Assembly (NCBI GenBank): GCA_026706075.1
Contig: JAPOZM010000040.1
Location: 112,013-176,012, forward strand
Length of the DNA: 64,000 bases
Direction of reading: 5' to 3'
DNA from: Gemmatimonadaceae bacterium
Lineage (GTDB): Bacteria; Latescibacterota; UBA2968; UBA8231
Position numbers and translations under genes: made by a program. Numbering within the stretch: position 1 is the stretch's first letter; each line of letters begins with the position of its first letter. Below, one piece after another: positions 41,635 to 48,852 of this stretch. The notes below the pieces were generated by a model. That model worked only from the letters and a program-made list of their open reading frames with translations, had not been told where the DNA came from and made no database searches.

Positions 41635-42404
41635 CAGCGTGGCAGCAGTTCGCAGGCGGGGCAGTCGGCGTCGGCGGCGAGGGACTCGGAGGCCGTGTCC
41701 GTCAGGAAGGTGAAGCTCACTCTCAGCGCCACGCTGGCGACCAGGAGCAGGGACACGACGCCGGCGCTGCGCGGCCAGGTCAGGCGGCAGGCGCGGCCGA
41801 GGCCCAGGACGAGGAGGCCGTAGAACCAGATCTTGAAGGGGCTGGTGTAGGACAGGAGGACGGCGAGAATGGGGGCCCCGCCGAGGTCGAAGAGCAGACC
41901 CAGATCGAACTGGGCGCCCATCTCCGAGAGACTCACAGCCTCTTCCCCCCGCAGTCTGCCGGCGAGGAGCAGGGTGTCCGCCGCCTGGGAGAGCAGCAAC
42001 ACCAGACTGGCGTGGGCGACGACGGCCAGGATCGCCCGGAAGTCGCTCCACTCCTCGAAGAGCTGCACCAGCAGCCACAGGAAGAAGGCCGGCGCCAGGA
42101 GGCCGACCAGGGTGGCCGGGAAGGCAAGAAGGACGATCGCCGCGAATCTCAGGAAGGCGACGACACTCTCCTGGGACTCGGTGAGCAGGCCGGCGGGCAG
42201 GAGCTCCAGCCGGTCTCCCGCCAGGTGGAGGGAGAGGCACGAGGCGAGGGCGCTCCCCAGGCTCAGCACCACGAATACGTCCACCCACGGGCGTCCCTCC
42301 AGGATCGAGGCGAAAGCCTGCCGCGGCGACGCCGCCACGAGGCGCACGCGATCCAGCAGTCGCGCTCCCCCTTCCTCCTCCATGCACCTCTCTGCTCTCT
42401 TCAT
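41634..42404 (-). CDS. Yip1-like polytopic membrane protein
   Basis: 256 aa, with a GAGAGGTGATG ribosome site. After a soluble N-terminus ending in a Yip1-type lead-in (RVRLVAASPRQAFASILEGRPWVDVF), five or so hydrophobic helices follow (VFVVLSLGSALASCLSL, FLRFAAIVLLAFPATLVGLLAPAFFLWLLV, ILAVVAHASLVLLLSQAADTLLL, WFYGLLVLGLGRAC, GVVSLLLVASVALRVSF). The C-terminus has a CPAC pair. Its function is unknown; here it sits between the exporter and the protease of the peptide cluster and may be an immunity or assembly factor. Confidence 0.75.
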   Translation of the reverse strand: MKRAERCMEEEGGARLLDRVRLVAASPRQAFASILEGRPWVDVFVVLSLGSALASCLSLHLAGDRLELLPAGLLTESQESVVAFLRFAAIVLLAFPATLVGLLAPAFFLWLLVQLFEEWSDFRAILAVVAHASLVLLLSQAADTLLLAGRLRGEEAVSLSEMGAQFDLGLLFDLGGAPILAVLLSYTSPFKIWFYGLLVLGLGRACRLTWPRSAGVVSLLLVASVALRVSFTFLTDTASESLAADADCPACELLPR

Positions 42405-42508
42405 GACATCACCTCTCTGGTCTTGACAGGTCCATCCGGACGCAAGTCTCCCCGCTGGTCGTTCCCGGACTCTCCGGGAACGTCCGTCCGCCCGCAGTCT
42501 CCGGGCGC

Positions 42509-42952
42509 TTACCTGGCGGGGCTCACCTTCTCCAGAAGCGCGAGCAGCAAGGGCCCTGGAGGCCGTGTGGCCAGGAAGAGGCTGGCGTCGCCCTCCTCCA
42601 GGGAGTGAGGGAGGCCGTCGCCGCCCGCAGCCGGCTCGAACTCCACGGCGGCGAGGACTGCCTCCGCGCTTCGGCGGAACCGGGCCTCGACGGCCCGCAC
42701 TTCTCCCAGCAGGACGCGGCGGTCCCCCCGGGCGGCGAGGACGTAGCGGGCGTCGCCCAGGAGCCCGAGACTCCGCCTCGACACGGGGCCTTCGAGCCGC
42801 CAGACGCCGTCCCCCCTCGTCACCTCCCCCGAGACCCGGACCCCACGGTCGACGTCGACGAGGACCAGCCCCACCAGCAGCAGCAGGGAGCACGAGGCCG
42901 CGCCGATCAGGACGGCCCCCCCGGTCCACTCAATGCGCGAGGGAATCCGCAT
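42509..42952 (-). CDS. Small HlyD-like membrane protein
   Basis: 147 aa from ATG 42952, 8 bases after the ABC exporter. One N-terminal transmembrane helix (GGAVLIGAASCSLLLLVGLVLV) precedes a small beta-rich domain (RGVRVSGEVTRGDGVWRLEGP, RYVLAARGDRRVLLGEV, AVEFEPAAGG) reminiscent of the barrel part of membrane-fusion adaptors, without lipoyl halves or a helical hairpin. Its position behind an exporter suggests an accessory subunit. Family not recognised with certainty. Confidence 0.6.
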   Translation of the reverse strand: MRIPSRIEWTGGAVLIGAASCSLLLLVGLVLVDVDRGVRVSGEVTRGDGVWRLEGPVSRRSLGLLGDARYVLAARGDRRVLLGEVRAVEARFRRSAEAVLAAVEFEPAAGGDGLPHSLEEGDASLFLATRPPGPLLLALLEKVSPAR

Positions 42953-42960
42953 CGCCCGGG

Positions 42961-44706
42961 TCAGGCGGCCACCGCCTGGTCCAGCGAGGCCCCCTCCTGC
43001 AGAGGGCCCTCCCTCGTCACCCGCCCGCCGCTCATGACCACGACCCGGTCGGCGAAGTCCAGCGAGGCCAGGCGATGGCTCACGTAGACGGTCGTCCGTC
43101 CCTCGCCCGCCTGCCTCAAGGCGCGGATCACGGTCTGCTCGGTCTCGGGGTCCAGGGAGGCGGTGGTCTCGTCGAGGACCAGGATCCTCGGCTTGCGGAC
43201 CATGGCCCGGGCCAGGCAGAGGCGCTGCTTCTGGCCCCGCGACAGCTCGACGCCGTCCGCGCCGATGCGGGTGTCCAGCCCTTCGGGGAACCGCGAGAGG
43301 AACTCGTCGCAGTCGGAGATCCCGGTCGCCCAGGCCAGGTCCTCTGCCGTGGCCCGGGGGTTGCCGTAGAGGATGTTCTGGCGGACCGTCGCCGAGAACA
43401 GGTGCACCTCCTGCTCGACGTAGCCGATATGAGCGCGGACGCTCCGGGGGTCGTAGTCGCGCGAGTCCCGGCCGTCGATGCGGATCGTTCCCCGCGTCGG
43501 GCTCTCCAGCTGGAGCAGGAGCCGCACGAGGGTGCTCTTGCCCATTCCGGTGCCCCCCACCACCGCCGTGATCCGCCCGGCCGGGAAGGTGGCCGTGACA
43601 TCGTGCAGGACCATGGCCCCTCCCGGCAGCCCGAAGGAGACCCCCTCGAACCGCACCTGCCCCGGACCGATGTCGAAGGCCGGCCTGGCGGCGCTCTCCC
43701 TGTGGACGGGCGCCCCGGCGAAGTCGCGCACCCGCTGCAGGATCCCCATGGCCATCTTGACGCTCATGTAGACGCTGGACAGCTGCATCGTCGGCGTGAG
43801 CACGAGGGCGAGGACGGAGTTGAGCGCCAGCAGCTGTCCGAGCGACAGCTGGCCGTTCATCACCTGGAGCCCGCCCACCCACAGCAGCACGAGGAAGCCG
43901 GCGGCGTGCACGAGGTTCTGGACGCCGGAGAGCCAGATCGCCCGGACATCGCGGGCCAGGCCGGCGTCGAGCTCGCGGCGCAGCCTGCCGGCGATGAGGC
44001 GGAGCTGCCGGCGCTCGGCGCCGAAGGCCTTGACGACGGTGATGTTCTCCAGGGATTCGATGCGCACCGCCTGGGTCTGCCCCCGGCGCTCCTGGGCGGC
44101 GGCGTTGAGGTCGTGGACCCTGCGGCCCAGGAGGACGCTGGCCGCGGCGAGGACCGGCACGAGGGCCAGCAGGATCGCCGCCAGCCCGGGGCTCAGGGCC
44201 ACCATCACCACGGCCCCGGCCGCGAGCACGAAGGCGGAGTTCATGGCCTCGATCCAGGTCCCGGCCATCAGGGCCCCCAGCTGCCGCACGTCGTCGCTGG
44301 CGCGGGTGGCCAGATAGCCGGTGCCGGCCTTGCGGAAATACGCCGCGGACTGTGCCAGCAGCCTCCGGGTGAGGGTGATCTCCATGTCGAAGAACACGCG
44401 CCGGCCGAAGACGGTGAGCAGGTATCTCTGCAGCAGGCTCAGGAAGGTGGCCAGGACGGAGACGGCGAGCACCCCGGCGCAGACGGTGTGGAGCGTGCTC
44501 CGAGAGCCCGACGCGAAGACCTCGTCCACGAGGTAGATCGTCACCAGCGGCAGGGGCACGGTGAGGGCCGCCGCCAGGAGCATGGCGGCGAAGGCCTCGG
44601 CGGCGCGCAGCCGGTAGGGCCGGAGGAAGGTCCAGAGAAAGGGGAGGAGGGAGGGACCCGCCGGCGCCATCCACCGCGAGAGCCAGGCCGGAAGCCTCAC
44701 AGCCAC
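42961..44706 (-). CDS. ABC exporter (fused membrane and ATPase domains) without C39 peptidase
   Basis: 581 aa. The N-terminal half is a six-helix ABC exporter membrane domain (AAMLLAAALTVPLPLVTIYLVDEVF, YLLTVFGRRVFFDMEITLTRRLL, YFRKAGTGYLATRASDDVRQLG). The ATPase has Walker A GGTGMGKST, Q-loop YVEQEVHLFSATVRQNI, signature LSRGQKQR and Walker B ILVLDETTASLD. It lacks the N-terminal C39 leader peptidase found in many peptide exporters, which makes the nearby cytoplasmic S8 protease a logical substitute. Overlaps the ABC-2 ATPase gene by 10 bases. Confidence 0.92.
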   Translation of the reverse strand: MAVRLPAWLSRWMAPAGPSLLPFLWTFLRPYRLRAAEAFAAMLLAAALTVPLPLVTIYLVDEVFASGSRSTLHTVCAGVLAVSVLATFLSLLQRYLLTVFGRRVFFDMEITLTRRLLAQSAAYFRKAGTGYLATRASDDVRQLGALMAGTWIEAMNSAFVLAAGAVVMVALSPGLAAILLALVPVLAAASVLLGRRVHDLNAAAQERRGQTQAVRIESLENITVVKAFGAERRQLRLIAGRLRRELDAGLARDVRAIWLSGVQNLVHAAGFLVLLWVGGLQVMNGQLSLGQLLALNSVLALVLTPTMQLSSVYMSVKMAMGILQRVRDFAGAPVHRESAARPAFDIGPGQVRFEGVSFGLPGGAMVLHDVTATFPAGRITAVVGGTGMGKSTLVRLLLQLESPTRGTIRIDGRDSRDYDPRSVRAHIGYVEQEVHLFSATVRQNILYGNPRATAEDLAWATGISDCDEFLSRFPEGLDTRIGADGVELSRGQKQRLCLARAMVRKPRILVLDETTASLDPETEQTVIRALRQAGEGRTTVYVSHRLASLDFADRVVVMSGGRVTREGPLQEGASLDQAVAA

Positions 44707-45464
44707 GAGAGCCCCCGCCGCTCCCCTTCCGGGGCGACCAGATCCATGTACAGCTCCTCGAGAGTCCCGGCCTCCTTGCCCTCGGCCCCCCGGGCGCGCA
44801 GCTCCTCGGGCGGGCCCCGCAGGATCAGCTCTCCCTTGTTGATGAAGGCCAGCTCGGAGCAGAGCCGGTCGACGCGGTCGAGGACGTGGGAGCTGAGGAC
44901 CACGGTGGCGCCGCCGGAGGACAGCCGGCGGAGCAGCTCCTCCACCTGGAGGGCGGCCTCCGGGTCGAGGGTGGCGAAGGGCTCGTCGAGCAGGACCAGG
45001 CGGGGCTGGTGCAGGAGGATGCAGGCCAGCGCCAGCTTCTTCCTCATGCCCGCCGAGTAGGTGGAGACGGTCTCGCCGGCGGCCCCCTCGAGGTCCATGA
45101 ACGCCAGCGCCTCCCGGGACCGCTCCGCGACCTCGGCGGGGTCGAGGCCGTATGCCAGGCCGGTGAAGCTCAGGTGCTCGGACCCGGAGAGGCTCTCGTA
45201 GAGCCCCGGGTCGTCCCGCATGACGCCGGTCAGGGCCCGGATGTCGTTGCCGGCCTCGGCGTAGGTGCGTCCGAAGAGGCGCACCGAGCCCTCGCTCGGC
45301 TCGAGGAGCCCGGCCATCATGTTCAGCAGCGTCGTCTTGCCGGCGCCGTTCGGCCCCACGAGGCCGAGGATCGCTCCCGGCTCCACCTGTAGCGAGAGGG
45401 AACGGACGGCCACGGTGGACCGGTAGCGCTTGGTCAGGTCTTGCAGCTCCACGGTCGGTTCCAT
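44697..45464 (-). CDS. ABC-2 type transporter ATPase (CcmA family)
   Basis: 255 aa. Walker A GPNGAGKTTLLNMMAGLL, Q-loop VMRDDPGLYESL, signature STYSAGMRKKLALA and Walker B LVLLDEPFATLD, with switch ATVVLSSHVLDRVDRL. It is the ATP-binding half of an ABC-2 transporter whose membrane half is the adjacent upstream gene. Such pairs often confer self-protection against, or export, antimicrobial peptides. Confidence 0.92.
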   Translation of the reverse strand: MEPTVELQDLTKRYRSTVAVRSLSLQVEPGAILGLVGPNGAGKTTLLNMMAGLLEPSEGSVRLFGRTYAEAGNDIRALTGVMRDDPGLYESLSGSEHLSFTGLAYGLDPAEVAERSREALAFMDLEGAAGETVSTYSAGMRKKLALACILLHQPRLVLLDEPFATLDPEAALQVEELLRRLSSGGATVVLSSHVLDRVDRLCSELAFINKGELILRGPPEELRARGAEGKEAGTLEELYMDLVAPEGERRGLSWL

Positions 45465-45479
45465 GTCGGTCTCAGCCTC

Positions 45480-47165
45480 CTATTTGCAGAACACTTCGGC
45501 CACTGTGAGGCGGCGCTGCCGGAGCAGCCGGGTCTGGTGGCGCAGGGCGAGGACGTACCCCGCCGGCAGTCCCGCCGCGGCCAGGACCCCGAAGGCCGCC
45601 GCCGCGTAGCGCAGTGGCCCGGAATCGATCCAGAAGAACAGGACAGCCAGTGCGCAGAGGAGCGTCGACAGGAGGGCATGGAGGAGACGGCTCCTGCCCG
45701 GGGCGTGCAGCCTCGGGTCCTTTCTCGATCCGGGCTGCCTGGCGGGGTTGAGGATCGAGAGGTAGTTGCCGCTGATCGTGAAGGCCAGGGGAGCCAGGAC
45801 CACGGCCACCAGGGCCTGGAGCCCGGGTCCGACGAGATCGTGGAACCAGAACACGAAGAGGAGGGCAGGGGCGCAGAAGGCGGTCACCGCGAGCTGGATG
45901 ATCGCGAAGGCGATGTTCTTGCTGGCCAGGATCTGCCGCTCGCCGATGGGCAGGAGCAGGTGCTCGCAGGCGCCCCTGCCATCTTTGGAAAACACGTTGG
46001 TCGTGAACCCGCCCTGGAAGCAGGCGAGCCAGACGACCGCCGCGCCATGCATCGGCCAGGGGTAGGGAAGGCTGGCGCGTCCTTCGCCGGCAGCGAGGGC
46101 GAGGGCGGGAAGGATGGCTGTGATCCATGAGAACATCGCCGGCATCGACGCCTGCATCCAGAGCTGCTTCCAGCGGAGCGCGGCCAGCACCTCGCGGGCC
46201 ACCAGGTTCGGCCAGGGCGGCGGCAGGACCCGCCCGAGCCATGCGGCGAGACCCGGGATCCGGTCCCGCGGGCCGGCCGGGGCCACGCGGGACCCGCCCG
46301 CGAGGAAGACCCGCCGGCGGGTCAGGCGCCAGCCGAAGAGGAAGCCGGCCGCCGTGAAAACGCCGAGCAGGGCCAGGGGCCCCGGCAGCTCCGCGAGGCG
46401 TCCCTCCCCTGCCAGCTGGTACGCCCTTGCCAGCAAGCTGGTGGGGGTCATCTCGAACCAGGAACCCGAGACCCCGCGGGTCCGCTCGAGCCCGTCGCCG
46501 CCGACGTGGGACCAGGCGAGGAGGAGGGTGAGGGCCAGGAACGACCCGCCGGCGAGGATGCGAGCCAGCGTCCGCAGTGCGCCTCTCCAGGACGCCAGCT
46601 CGATGGCGCAGCGCGTCCCCTGGATCCAGGCGACCATGCCGAGACCGGTCACACCCGTGGCCAGGCACGAGAACAGGGTGGCCGCGGCACCGGCCGGGGG
46701 GAAGAGCGTGAGCCCGATCGTCAGGAAGCTCAGGGAGAAGAACAGGGGCAGGGGCTTGAGCGCGGCCATCACCAGGCCTGCCGCATAGGCCTGCCCCGGG
46801 GTCCATCGAAGCTGGGCGAGCTTCCCCAACCAGGAGATCGATACGATCTCGGCGGCGAAGGCGAGGGCGAGGCAGAACCACAGGAAGGCGTAGATCCCGA
46901 GATACACGGAGGCCAGGGCCACGGCCGGCCCGGGGTCCAGGTCGAGAGACCCCATGGAGGTGTGGAGCGAGAACCAGAGACTCAGCAGGAAGAGCCCGCC
47001 GGCCGCCGCGTGGATGAGGAGGGCCGGCCAGAAGTCTCCCGGCTTCGACCGGGCCTCGTGGCGCAGGATGCGGGACTCGACCCGGAGCGCGTAGGCAAGG
47101 GCGCCCCGGATCTTCGGCAGGGACGTGACGATTCGGACCGTTCTGGAGATCAGGGTTGAGCTCAT
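45480..47165 (-). CDS. ABC-2 type transporter permease
   Basis: 561 aa. Many hydrophobic helices are visible (ALLIHAAAGGLFLLSLWFSL, VALASVYLGIYAFLWFCLALAFAAEIV, LFFSLSFLTIGLTLF, ALALTLLLAWSH, VWLACFQGGFTTNVFSKDGRG, LAVTAFCAPALLFVFWF, LVAVVLAPLAFTISGNYLSIL). FTTNVFSKDGRGACEHLLLPI resembles bacitracin-type and exopolyphosphate ABC-2 permeases of about this size. Its ATG lies immediately after the inverted-repeat arm GCGCCCCGTAGATGCCCCC on the minus strand, with no obvious ribosome site, so translation may depend on the peptide array's RNA structure. Confidence 0.85.
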   Translation of the reverse strand: MSSTLISRTVRIVTSLPKIRGALAYALRVESRILRHEARSKPGDFWPALLIHAAAGGLFLLSLWFSLHTSMGSLDLDPGPAVALASVYLGIYAFLWFCLALAFAAEIVSISWLGKLAQLRWTPGQAYAAGLVMAALKPLPLFFSLSFLTIGLTLFPPAGAAATLFSCLATGVTGLGMVAWIQGTRCAIELASWRGALRTLARILAGGSFLALTLLLAWSHVGGDGLERTRGVSGSWFEMTPTSLLARAYQLAGEGRLAELPGPLALLGVFTAAGFLFGWRLTRRRVFLAGGSRVAPAGPRDRIPGLAAWLGRVLPPPWPNLVAREVLAALRWKQLWMQASMPAMFSWITAILPALALAAGEGRASLPYPWPMHGAAVVWLACFQGGFTTNVFSKDGRGACEHLLLPIGERQILASKNIAFAIIQLAVTAFCAPALLFVFWFHDLVGPGLQALVAVVLAPLAFTISGNYLSILNPARQPGSRKDPRLHAPGRSRLLHALLSTLLCALAVLFFWIDSGPLRYAAAAFGVLAAAGLPAGYVLALRHQTRLLRQRRLTVAEVFCK

Positions 47166-47184
47166 GGGGGCATCTACGGGGCGC
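47166..47184. repeat. Inverted-repeat arm at end of peptide array
   Basis: GGGGGCATCTACGGGGCGC on the plus strand, the same arm that forms one end of each spacer element in the array. Here it is a lone arm between peptide 1 and the ABC-2 permease start codon. Confidence 0.9.
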
Positions 47185-47261
47185 TACGAGGTTTGGTTGG
47201 ATTGGTGAGGGTACGCGTCTTGTCGACACTCACCCAAGACGGTGAATACCCGGGGCGAAGG

Positions 47262-47483
47262 TCAGATGTAGCCGTGGCACTTCGCCGTGGAGACGACGTA
47301 GACGATGGTGCAAGTCACGCCGACCGCCCCCAGCCCAGCCGGCCCGCCAAATAGCAGACCAAGAACTGCGATGGCCACGCAGTACGGGACGGCCCGTGAG
47401 ATCTCGCAGGCCAGGGAGTAGGCAAGGACCTGTGAGTCCTCGCCGGTGTAGGACTGCTTCTGCGGCTTGATGAGTTTGTTCAT
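47262..47483 (-). CDS. Leader-type small peptide precursor 1
   Basis: 73 aa, with a strong AAGGAGATCCATC ribosome site. The leader MNKLIKPQKQSYTGEDSQ and the AYSLACEI junction are shared with peptide 2. The C-terminal part is hydrophobic with a Gly-rich centre (VAIAVLGLLFGGPAGLGAVG). Cys are at 26, 35, 58 and 69, the same positions as in peptide 2. It looks like a RiPP-type precursor: conserved leader, variable core, next to exporters and a protease. It is the last peptide gene before the ABC-2 permease. A CGTCTTG/CAAGACG hairpin (47216-47241) lies in its 3' region. Confidence 0.88.
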   Translation of the reverse strand: MNKLIKPQKQSYTGEDSQVLAYSLACEISRAVPYCVAIAVLGLLFGGPAGLGAVGVTCTIVYVVSTAKCHGYI

Positions 47484-47508
47484 GATGGATCTCCTTCCGG
47501 TGAGTGCA

Positions 47509-47646
47509 GCGCCCACGTAGATGCCCCCTGTTCACTCGTTGCTCGTTCCGTTCATCAGTACACCCCCGACTCGACAGGACCGGTGGCATGGATGGTGATC
47601 TTGGCAGGGACGAGAGGATTCGATCATGGGGGCATCTACGGGGCGC
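47509..47646. repeat. Spacer element with inverted-repeat ends, copy 1
   Basis: 138 bases. On the minus strand it begins GCGCCCCGTAGATGCCCCC (47628-47646) and ends GGGGGCATCTACGTGGGCGC (47509-47528). The ends can pair over 19 bp with one bulged T. The interior shares GTTGCTCGTTCCGTTCATCA and GGGACGAGAGGATTCGAT (plus strand) with other copies. It separates peptides 1 and 2 and would form the 5' leader of peptide 1. Confidence 0.9.
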
Positions 47647-47722
47647 TGAGGGGTTTGGTTGGTTGGTGAGTGTTACGCGTGTCGACGCTCACACAAGACG
47701 TGGTGCATTTCTCGGGAGAGGG

Positions 47723-47935
47723 TCAGATGCACGCCGCCGAGGTGAAGGTGTAGGTGATGAAACACGCTACGGTGGCCGCGGCCAGGGGGGGCAGCCAGGT
47801 CAACAAGGTCCCGACCCCGGCGACAACCGTGCAGACCATGGCCGCATGCGCAATCTCGCAGGCCAGGGAGTAGGCAACGACCTGTGAGTCCTCGCCGGTG
47901 TAGGACCGCTCCTTCGGCTTGATGAGTTTGTTCAT
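47723..47935 (-). CDS. Leader-type small peptide precursor 2
   Basis: 70 aa. Leader MNKLIKPKERSYTGEDSQ, junction AYSLACEI. The core is hydrophobic (AGVGTLLTWLPPLAAATVACFI). Cys at 26, 35, 58 and 69 match peptide 1 exactly although the core residues around them differ, which points to selection on the Cys positions (disulfides or thioethers). The ribosome site AGAAGGAGATC is strong. No lanthipeptide, radical-SAM or YcaO enzyme is in the cluster, so any modification must come from other enzymes. Confidence 0.88.
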   Translation of the reverse strand: MNKLIKPKERSYTGEDSQVVAYSLACEIAHAAMVCTVVAGVGTLLTWLPPLAAATVACFITYTFTSAACI

Positions 47936-47960
47936 GATCGATCTCCTTCTGGTGAATGAT

Positions 47961-48070
47961 GCGCCCACGTAGATGCCCCCAGTTCATTCGTTGCTCGTTC
48001 CGTTCATCAGTAGCAGCCCCCGACTCTTGGCTGGACGGAGGATTCGACCATGGGGGCATCTACGGGGCGC
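47961..48070. repeat. Spacer element with inverted-repeat ends, copy 2
   Basis: 110 bases with the same ends as copy 1: arm at 48052-48070 (GGGGGCATCTACGGGGCGC, plus strand) and arm at 47961-47980 (GCGCCCACGTAGATGCCCCC). The interior keeps GTTGCTCGTTCCGTTCATCA and GGATTCGA but is shorter by about 28 bases. Confidence 0.9.
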
Positions 48071-48121
48071 CGCGGGGTCAGGTGGTTCGGTGGATTCAGC
48101 GTTAATCCCGGGGTGAAGGGA

Positions 48122-48328
48122 TCAGAACAGACTGCTCACCAGCCGGGAATAGTAGCGGACGGCACACCACCACGGGAGCGGCAGGGGCACCAGGCCAGGA
48201 CCTGCCGGGGTAAGGCCGCCGAGGCGGCAATTCGTGAGCCAGTCCATCTCGCTGGTATCGGAATAGGCCACGACTTGGGCTCTCTCGCCCGTGTAGGACT
48301 GCTTTCGGGGCTTGATGAGGTTGTTCAT
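48122..48328 (-). CDS. Leader-type small peptide precursor 3
   Basis: 68 aa. Leader MNNLIKPRKQSYTGERAQ, junction AYSDTSEM. The core differs most: it is less hydrophobic, rich in Gly/Pro/Leu and aromatic (LGGLTPAGPGLVPLPLPWW), with Cys at 34 and 55 only. The ribosome site AAGGAGATTC is intact. It is either a real, distinct product or a core that has decayed by frameshift; the leader has clearly been kept. Confidence 0.78.
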   Translation of the reverse strand: MNNLIKPRKQSYTGERAQVVAYSDTSEMDWLTNCRLGGLTPAGPGLVPLPLPWWCAVRYYSRLVSSLF

Positions 48329-48353
48329 GTTGAATCTCCTTCCGGTGAGTGCA

Positions 48354-48491
48354 GCGCCCACGTAGATGCCCCCAGTTCACTCTTTGTGCGTCCCCCGGTC
48401 GCTACGGGCCCCGGATCCAACAGGAGCGGCGGCCTGGATGGCGATCATGGCAGGGACGAGAAGATTCGATCATGGGGCATCCACGGGGCGC
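48354..48491. repeat. Spacer element with inverted-repeat ends, copy 3
   Basis: 138 bases. Right arm at 48474-48491 is a slightly degenerate GGGGCATCCACGGGGCGC; left arm at 48354-48373 is GCGCCCACGTAGATGCCCCC. The interior shares GGCAGGGACGAGAAGATTCG with copy 1. Confidence 0.88.
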
Positions 48492-48571
48492 TACGGGGTC
48501 TGATGGCTCAGAGAATACCGCGGAGCCCTATCGACGCCGCGATTGGGTGGGGCCATTGCAGGGGTGAATGA

Positions 48572-48799
48572 TCAGATCCAACCGATGACGCCCGCCCCCC
48601 AGACGACGGAGTGGATGAAACACGACACGCCCATCGCGCCCAGGAGAGGCGGCGCGACGAAGCCCAACAAGCCTACAGCGCCTATGGCGCCGGCGCAGGC
48701 GGCGGCGGCAAAGGCCATCTCGCTGAGACGGGAATAGGCCAGGATCTGGGCGTCTTCGCCCGTGTAGGACTGCTTCTGCGGCTTGACGAGTTTGTGCAT
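48572..48799 (-). CDS. Leader-type small peptide precursor 4
   Basis: 75 aa. Leader MHKLVKPQKQSYTGEDAQ, junction AYSRLSEM. The core is Ala/Gly-rich and hydrophobic (AAAACAGAIGAVGLLGFVAP) with Cys at 35 and 60 and a Trp/Gly-rich end. Invariant in all four peptides are Leu4, Lys6-Pro7, SYTGE at 11-15, Gln18, AYS at 21-23 and Glu27. It is the first of the array; the frame is open 19 codons further upstream but the GGAAGGAGATCC site supports ATG 48799. Confidence 0.87.
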   Translation of the reverse strand: MHKLVKPQKQSYTGEDAQILAYSRLSEMAFAAAACAGAIGAVGLLGFVAPPLLGAMGVSCFIHSVVWGAGVIGWI

Positions 48800-48829
48800 G
48801 ATGGATCTCCTTCCGATTGTGTGTGTGTA

Positions 48830-48849
48830 GCGCCCACGTAGATGCCCCC
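48830..48849. repeat. Inverted-repeat arm at start of peptide array
   Basis: GCGCCCACGTAGATGCCCCC on the plus strand, upstream of peptide 4 and 4 bases after the end of the TPR gene on the minus strand. Only this arm is present here; the partner arm expected further upstream is absent. Confidence 0.88.
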
Positions 48850-48852
48850 AGT

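Noticed and set aside
47166..48849. CRISPR array
   Set aside because: The repeated units are 110-138 bp elements and coding cassettes of over 200 bp, not short direct repeats with short spacers, and no cas genes are present.
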